This document shows, in pieces, positions 9,461 to 15,624 of a stretch of 15,624 nucleotides of DNA (its first letter is position 1; each line of letters opens with the position of its first letter). Under the pieces are notes generated by a model, which saw only the letters and a program-made list of their open reading frames with translations, was not told the DNA's origin and searched no databases. Where the stretch lies: contig JAUHVS010000060.1 of assembly GCA_030424955.1 (NCBI GenBank), positions 1 to 15,624 on the forward strand, read 5' to 3'. This DNA comes from a bacterium (GTDB lineage Bacteria > Myxococcota_A > Bradymonadia > UBA7976 > UBA1532). The position numbers and the translations under genes are program-made.

Positions 9461-10429
9461 TCAGCCGAGGAATCGGTTCACGCCCCGCACGCCGTCGGAC
9501 GCCCCGTCCTCCGAGAACTGGTACTCGGGGTCGAGCAGGCCGTTGATGCGATCCATGACCACGTCGGTGATGGCCTGGAACTGGGCGCCATGGGCCGTGG
9601 CGGCGGCCTGGGTGAACGGCGAGAAGGGGGCCCGCACCCGGTGGGGGCCCAGCTCGGGGCCGTCGAGGGCCAGGGGCGCCCCGAAGCGGTAGACGATGCG
9701 CCCGCCCTTCGAGAACGGGGAGCCGGCCGGGTAGGCGCGGTCGCTGCCGTTGCAGCCCACGGGCAGGATGTCGACGCCGAGCACCTGGCTCATCTGCGCC
9801 ATGCCGATGTGGCCCCGGCTCAGCCGCTTGGACCGCGTGCCCTGCGGGAAGACCAGGGGGCTGTGCCCCTGCGCGACGGCCTCGCGGTTGAGGCGCACCA
9901 CCTCGGCCACCATCTGCAGCCACAGGGCCTCGAAGGCCTCGCTGAGGGCCTCGGCGCCGCCGCGCTCGTCGATGAACAGCTGCGCGCTGTCGGGCACGCC
10001 CTCGACGGGGCGGCCGTCCACCAGGTCCCGCAGGGCGCGGTACTCGCGCTCGTTCGGCGCGCGCTTCATGGCCTTGCGGAACTCGGTGCTGATCACATAG
10101 CCCCGCGACGGCAGGGGGATGTTGGTGCAGCTGTCCATGAACCAGCCCATCAGGCGGTTCTCGTAGTACTTGCCCTTCACCCAGGCGGCGGTGAACCCGC
10201 AGCCCTCGCGGTACAGCCGGTACTGGAAGGGCCAGTAGTTGTAGCGGTCGGTGTGGTTCATCGCGATGAACACCGGCCGGTCGCGGGGGAAGTGCTCCAG
10301 GCCCTCGAAGATGATCTCGGTCTTCCGCGGCAGCCGGTAGTCCACGGACAACACCAGGTTGGCCATGGTGAGCTGACCCCAGGGGGTCTTGCGGATCGAG
10401 AGGTGCTTCAGCCGGTCGAGGTCGAGCAT
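9461..10429 (-). CDS. PlsC-like (LPLAT family) acyltransferase
   Basis: A 322-residue protein of the glycerolipid acyltransferase superfamily, probably moving an acyl chain onto lysophosphatidate or a related lipid at the inner face of the membrane. Motif I is MNHTDRYNYWP, with the catalytic-type histidine at H59. The usual HX4D aspartate position is Asn64, although Asp61 lies two residues after the histidine. Motif III is FPQGTRS (194-200) in place of FPEGTRS. A KGKYYENRLMGWFM block (about 85-98) fits the acceptor-binding region. Both acidic signature positions are therefore amides, which suggests a divergent subfamily, altered substrate or weak activity. No long transmembrane helix is evident. 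It sits between the cytochrome and activator genes, with 75 and 124 bp gaps, and has no obvious link to either. The family is confident, the substrate unknown. Confidence 0.85.
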   Translation of the reverse strand: MLDLDRLKHLSIRKTPWGQLTMANLVLSVDYRLPRKTEIIFEGLEHFPRDRPVFIAMNHTDRYNYWPFQYRLYREGCGFTAAWVKGKYYENRLMGWFMDSCTNIPLPSRGYVISTEFRKAMKRAPNEREYRALRDLVDGRPVEGVPDSAQLFIDERGGAEALSEAFEALWLQMVAEVVRLNREAVAQGHSPLVFPQGTRSKRLSRGHIGMAQMSQVLGVDILPVGCNGSDRAYPAGSPFSKGGRIVYRFGAPLALDGPELGPHRVRAPFSPFTQAAATAHGAQFQAITDVVMDRINGLLDPEYQFSEDGASDGVRGVNRFLG

Positions 10430-10472
10430 GGCGCACCGAGGGGGGCTCGCGCCGAGGCGCTGGGGCGTGGAC

Positions 10473-10490
10473 GGGGCCCCGCAGGGCCCC
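10473..10490 (-). terminator. Candidate terminator hairpin after the cytochrome c gene
   Basis: A perfect 7-bp inverted repeat with a four-base loop, GGGGCCC-CGCA-GGGCCCC, begins 14 bases beyond the cytochrome stop codon and lies in the 75-bp gap before the acyltransferase ATG. It has no T-tract. Being symmetrical, it could also form in the acyltransferase leader if transcription continues through. Confidence 0.42.
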
Positions 10491-10512
10491 AGGGCATCAG
10501 GGCATCAGGGCA
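10491..10512. repeat. 8-bp tandem repeat across the cytochrome stop codon
   Basis: AGGGCATC occurs at 10491-10498 and 10499-10506, followed by a partial AGGGCA at 10507-10512. The cytochrome stop codon (10505-10507, minus strand) lies inside the array. Gain or loss of a unit would mainly change sequence after the stop. Confidence 0.7.
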
Positions 10513-11149
10513 GGCTGCGCAGGAAGGTCACGACGTGCTCGACCTGGGCGTCCGACAGGGTCAGCTCGGGCAGCGGGCCGTTGGCGAAGGCCTGCATGGC
10601 GGTGCCGCTCTTGCCCTTCTTGATCAGGTAGCGCAGGTAGCCGTTGCTCACGCTGTCGAGGAAGGGCTTGCGCAGGATGCCCGTGCCCCACTCGCGGTAG
10701 CCGCCGCGCATGTTGTGGCACTGCACGCAGGAGCGCATGAACAGCTTGGCGCCCTCACCGGCGTCGCCCTTCAAGGGCTTCTCGTCGAGGGTGGCAGGCT
10801 CGCTGGGGGTCTGGGTGCGCAGGTAGGCGACCACGGCCTCCATCTGGCTCTGGTCGAGCACGCCCGACCAGCCCGCCATGGCGGTGCCGGGGCGGCCGCT
10901 CTTGATGGTCTGGATGATCATGTCGTCGGAGGCCGCCTCCAGGAAGGTCTTGCTGGTCAGCAGGGCCGCCCGGGGGATGCGGTCGTCGCCGCTGGTCCCG
11001 TGGCAGGCGGTGCAGAGCTGGAACAGCTTGGCGCCCTGGGCCGCCTTCTCCGGCGTGACCTTCACCGTGCGCATGGGGGCCGGCTCCGCCGCGTAGGCAG
11101 CGCCGCTCAACACCATCAGCCCCAGGACGGCGAGCACCTTGTGCAACAT
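10505..11149 (-). CDS. Exported diheme cytochrome c
   Basis: A 214-residue periplasmic electron carrier with two class I-type cytochrome c domains. Residues 1-20 are a signal peptide (MLHKVLAVLGLMVLSGAAYA). The first heme site is CTACH (46-50) with M91 in GTAMAGW as probable sixth ligand. The second is CVQCH (141-145) with M185 in GTAMQAF. Both domains share the order CxxCH, a helical stretch, GxxGTAM, then a helix ending in a YLR/FLR motif, so this looks like an internal duplication. The ATG at 11149 is preferred because AGGAGG lies nine bases upstream and the signal peptide then starts cleanly; the open frame extends 34 codons further upstream with non-signal sequence. Redox partners cannot be told from the context. 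It is divergent from ppc across a 353-bp gap. Confidence 0.92.
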   Translation of the reverse strand: MLHKVLAVLGLMVLSGAAYAAEPAPMRTVKVTPEKAAQGAKLFQLCTACHGTSGDDRIPRAALLTSKTFLEAASDDMIIQTIKSGRPGTAMAGWSGVLDQSQMEAVVAYLRTQTPSEPATLDEKPLKGDAGEGAKLFMRSCVQCHNMRGGYREWGTGILRKPFLDSVSNGYLRYLIKKGKSGTAMQAFANGPLPELTLSDAQVEHVVTFLRSLP

Positions 11150-11158
11150 CTCGTGTCT

Positions 11159-11164
11159 CCTCCT
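11159..11164 (-). promoter_or_regulatory. Shine-Dalgarno that fixes the cytochrome c start
   Basis: The minus strand reads AGGAGG nine bases before the ATG at 11149. This supports starting the protein at its signal peptide and not at the upstream in-frame ATG at 11251. Confidence 0.75.
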
Positions 11165-11306
11165 CCACCGACCGGCGTCGGGGTCCGCGGCGCGCTCACG
11201 CGCCGCCCGTGTCTTCGGCATGGATGGCGGGTTTTTCAAGCCCTGGGCCATCTTCGCCCGCCCTCAGGGGGCAGCTGGTTGAAGATGACCCGGGGGGCCA
11301 CCGTGG

Positions 11307-11322
11307 GTGGGGCGGGCCCCAC
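11307..11322. promoter_or_regulatory. 16-bp perfect palindrome, possible operator
   Basis: GTGGGGC-GG-GCCCCAC is a perfect 7-bp inverted repeat with a two-base centre. It lies in the divergent cytochrome/ppc region, about 180 bp upstream of the ppc start. The loop is too short for a good hairpin, so a dimeric regulator site is one reading. Chance is another, because the repeat is almost entirely G and C. Confidence 0.3.
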
Positions 11323-11502
11323 AACGCGCCTATGGTCGACGAGGCGGGCGCCGAGGGCAAGTCACGGGTGCGTCTTGGTCGCGGTCGGCAGGCGCGGGCC
11401 TGAGGGAATCCCGCGGCTGGCCGGGGCTTTCGCGGTCGGCCCTGGCCGCCGGGGGGGCGCTCGGCGCATCCTCTCGGCGACTGTCATCCCCCCGAGGTGC
11501 CC

Positions 11503-14298
<2,796 letters not shown>

Positions 14299-14299
14299 G

Positions 14300-14322
14300 C
14301 CGGGTGGCCTGGCGCTACCCGG
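14300..14322. terminator. Hairpin between convergent ppc and hrpB
   Basis: CCGGGTGGC-CTGGC-GCTACCCGG forms a 9-bp stem with one G-U pair and a five-base loop in the ppc transcript, starting two bases past the ppc stop. In the opposite transcript the G-U becomes an A-C mismatch, so the signal should be stronger for ppc. It overlaps the hrpB stop codon (14315-14317). There is no T-tract. Its place between convergent genes suits a shared terminator. Confidence 0.5.
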
Positions 14323-15624
14323 GGCGCTTGCGCTGCGGGCGGCGCTCGGGGGGCGCCGTGAGGGGATCCTCGGGCCAGCTGTGCTTGGGGTAGCGGCCCC
14401 GCAGCTCCTTGCGCACGGCCGGGTACACGTTGGCCCAGAAGCTCGCGAGGTCCTGCGTGACCTGCGCGGGGCGCTGGTTGGGCGCCAGCAGGTGGATCAT
14501 CACGGGCACCCGCCCGCCCGCGATCCGCGGGGTCTCGGTCAAGCCGAACATCTGCTGGATGCGCGCCGCGAGCACGGGCGGCTGGCCGGGCGTGTAGCTC
14601 AGGCGCCGGGTGGTGCCGTCGGGCAGGGGCAGCCGCTCCGGCGCCTGCTGGGCCACCTGCTGCACCACCCCGTGGCCCGCGTACACCTGCAGCAGCGGCA
14701 GCAGATCCACCCGCCGGGTGTCGCTGAAGCGGCGCCGGCCGTCGCACACCGCCTCGATGAGGGGGGTGATCTCGCCGGCGCCCGTGAGGGCCGGGGGCTC
14801 GGGCAGCTCGGGGAAGGTGGGCAGGCCGGCGTCGGGCTGGGCGGCGGCGAGCCAGCGCAGCCGGGCGAGCCACGCGGCGGCCTCGGGGCTGGGGGCCAGC
14901 GCGCGGCCCGGGGCGGCGGCGACGGCGACGGCGAGGGTCGCGGCCACGGCCCCCGGATCGGCCGCGTCGCCGGCGGGCCACTCCTTGAGCACCAGCGCGC
15001 CGAAGCGGCGGGCCATCACCTGCACCACCGCCTCGCGCTCGGCGTCGAAGCGGGTCACGCACCCGTCGTGGGTGTCGAGGTCGGCGGGGTCCAGGGCGCA
15101 GGCGATGGTGATGCGGTGCTCGGCGCGCTCGCCCCGGCGGGCCCCGTCCAGACCGACGGCGAGCACAAGCCCGGCGCTGTGCACCGCGGAGCGCCGGTCG
15201 AGCACGGCGCCGGCGCCCCCCGCGAGCTTGAAGCGGTCGCTGCCGGGGGCGCGGCGCAGGGCCACCCGGTCGGCGAAGCCGGTCAGCAGCAGCCGGGCGA
15301 GGCTGGCGTCATCGGCGGGCTGGTCCCGGTCGGGGCGGCCGAGCACCCGGTGGGCGGTGGCCACGAGCTGGTCGCGGGCCTTGCGCACCCGGTCGACGCG
15401 GCCGCGGTGCACGGGCAGGCCGCGGGGGTCGCGCAGGGCCCGCAGCCGCAGGCCCAGGTCGGAGTCGGTGACCACCTCGGGGGGCTGGGTGAACAGGTCC
15501 TGCTCGGCGGCGATGGCGGCGGCGGCGGCGGCGGCCGACAGGTGGCCCGCGCCGTGGGCGGCCACGATGACCCGCGCCAGCCGCGGGTGCACGGGCAGGG
15601 CCAGCAGGGTGCGGCCCAGGGCGG
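14315..15624 (-). CDS. hrpB: ATP-dependent helicase HrpB, C-terminal part (partial)
   Basis: The visible 436 codons encode the C-terminal part of HrpB, a DEAH/RHA-type helicase-like ATPase of poorly defined cellular role. The gene continues past the right edge, so the helicase core and true start lie outside the window. The visible N-terminal segment, LGRTLLALPVHPRLARV, matches the region just after the helicase core. The end carries the typical HrpB C-terminal domain: LSYTPGQPPVLAARIQQMFG, then TPRIAGGRVPVMIHLLAPNQRPAQ, followed by FWANVYPAVRKELRGRYPKH and WPEDP. The middle segment (about 150-300 of the visible part) is Ala-rich and divergent. The family call is confident. It ends in TAG at 14315-14317, overlapping the hairpin shared with ppc. 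Confidence 0.93.
   Translation of the reverse strand, partial: ALGRTLLALPVHPRLARVIVAAHGAGHLSAAAAAAAIAAEQDLFTQPPEVVTDSDLGLRLRALRDPRGLPVHRGRVDRVRKARDQLVATAHRVLGRPDRDQPADDASLARLLLTGFADRVALRRAPGSDRFKLAGGAGAVLDRRSAVHSAGLVLAVGLDGARRGERAEHRITIACALDPADLDTHDGCVTRFDAEREAVVQVMARRFGALVLKEWPAGDAADPGAVAATLAVAVAAAPGRALAPSPEAAAWLARLRWLAAAQPDAGLPTFPELPEPPALTGAGEITPLIEAVCDGRRRFSDTRRVDLLPLLQVYAGHGVVQQVAQQAPERLPLPDGTTRRLSYTPGQPPVLAARIQQMFGLTETPRIAGGRVPVMIHLLAPNQRPAQVTQDLASFWANVYPAVRKELRGRYPKHSWPEDPLTAPPERRPQRKRPG

Larger units (their letters stand above)
11150..11502. other. Divergent intergenic region between cytochrome c and ppc
   Basis: This 353-bp gap should hold promoters for both the cytochrome gene (minus) and ppc (plus). 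I see no convincing gene in it. On the minus strand TTGAAA occurs near 11235-11240, but it lacks a good -10 partner. No clear sigma-70 or sigma-54 promoter was found for either gene. The most distinctive element is the 16-bp palindrome at 11307-11322. Confidence 0.5.

Overview
This is a very GC-rich, densely coding stretch that looks like Myxococcota (myxobacteria and relatives). The pointers are a secreted ADYC-domain protein, Asp/Ala-rich lipoprotein linkers, a large Ser/Thr kinase fused to other signalling domains, a sigma-54 activator next to it, and third-position GC bias strong enough to leave long false open frames on the opposite strand. The phylum is inferred from gene content. No rRNA, tRNA, CRISPR array, insertion sequence or phage gene was recognised.

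Layout. Positions 109-11149 hold seven genes, all on the minus strand. In transcription order they are: a diheme cytochrome c (11149-10505), a PlsC-like acyltransferase (10429-9461), a sigma-54 enhancer-binding protein (9336-7900), a giant kinase/nSTAND1/SUMF1-fold fusion (7903-3782), a secreted ADYC-domain protein (3632-2628), a small secreted cysteine-containing protein (2418-1531) and a YD-repeat-like lipoprotein (1365-109). On the plus strand is phosphoenolpyruvate carboxylase, ppc (11503-14298). It converges on the C-terminal part of the helicase gene hrpB, which runs off the right edge (15624-14315).

The centre (about 2600-9340) reads as a self-contained signalling module. The activator and kinase genes overlap by four bases (GTGA). 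The activator keeps the GAFTGA loop needed to contact sigma-54, and its N-terminus is a degenerate GGDEF-like fold instead of the usual receiver or FHA domain. Just beyond the kinase gene is a near-consensus -24/-12 sigma-54 promoter (3665-3680). It sits 22 nt before the ADYC start, with a cluster of three half-sites centred about 106 bp upstream, where an enhancer would be expected. The inferred circuit is: membrane-anchored kinase, sigma-54 activator, secreted ADYC protein. The kinase has two unusual traits: an activation segment enlarged to about 190 residues carrying four VDPxxxTG motifs, and a C-terminal SUMF1/FGE-like domain without the catalytic cysteine pair.

The flanks (cytochrome c, acyltransferase, ppc, hrpB) look like ordinary chromosomal genes. 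Several genes are followed by short GC-rich hairpins without a T-tract, which may be terminators but are weak evidence at this base composition.
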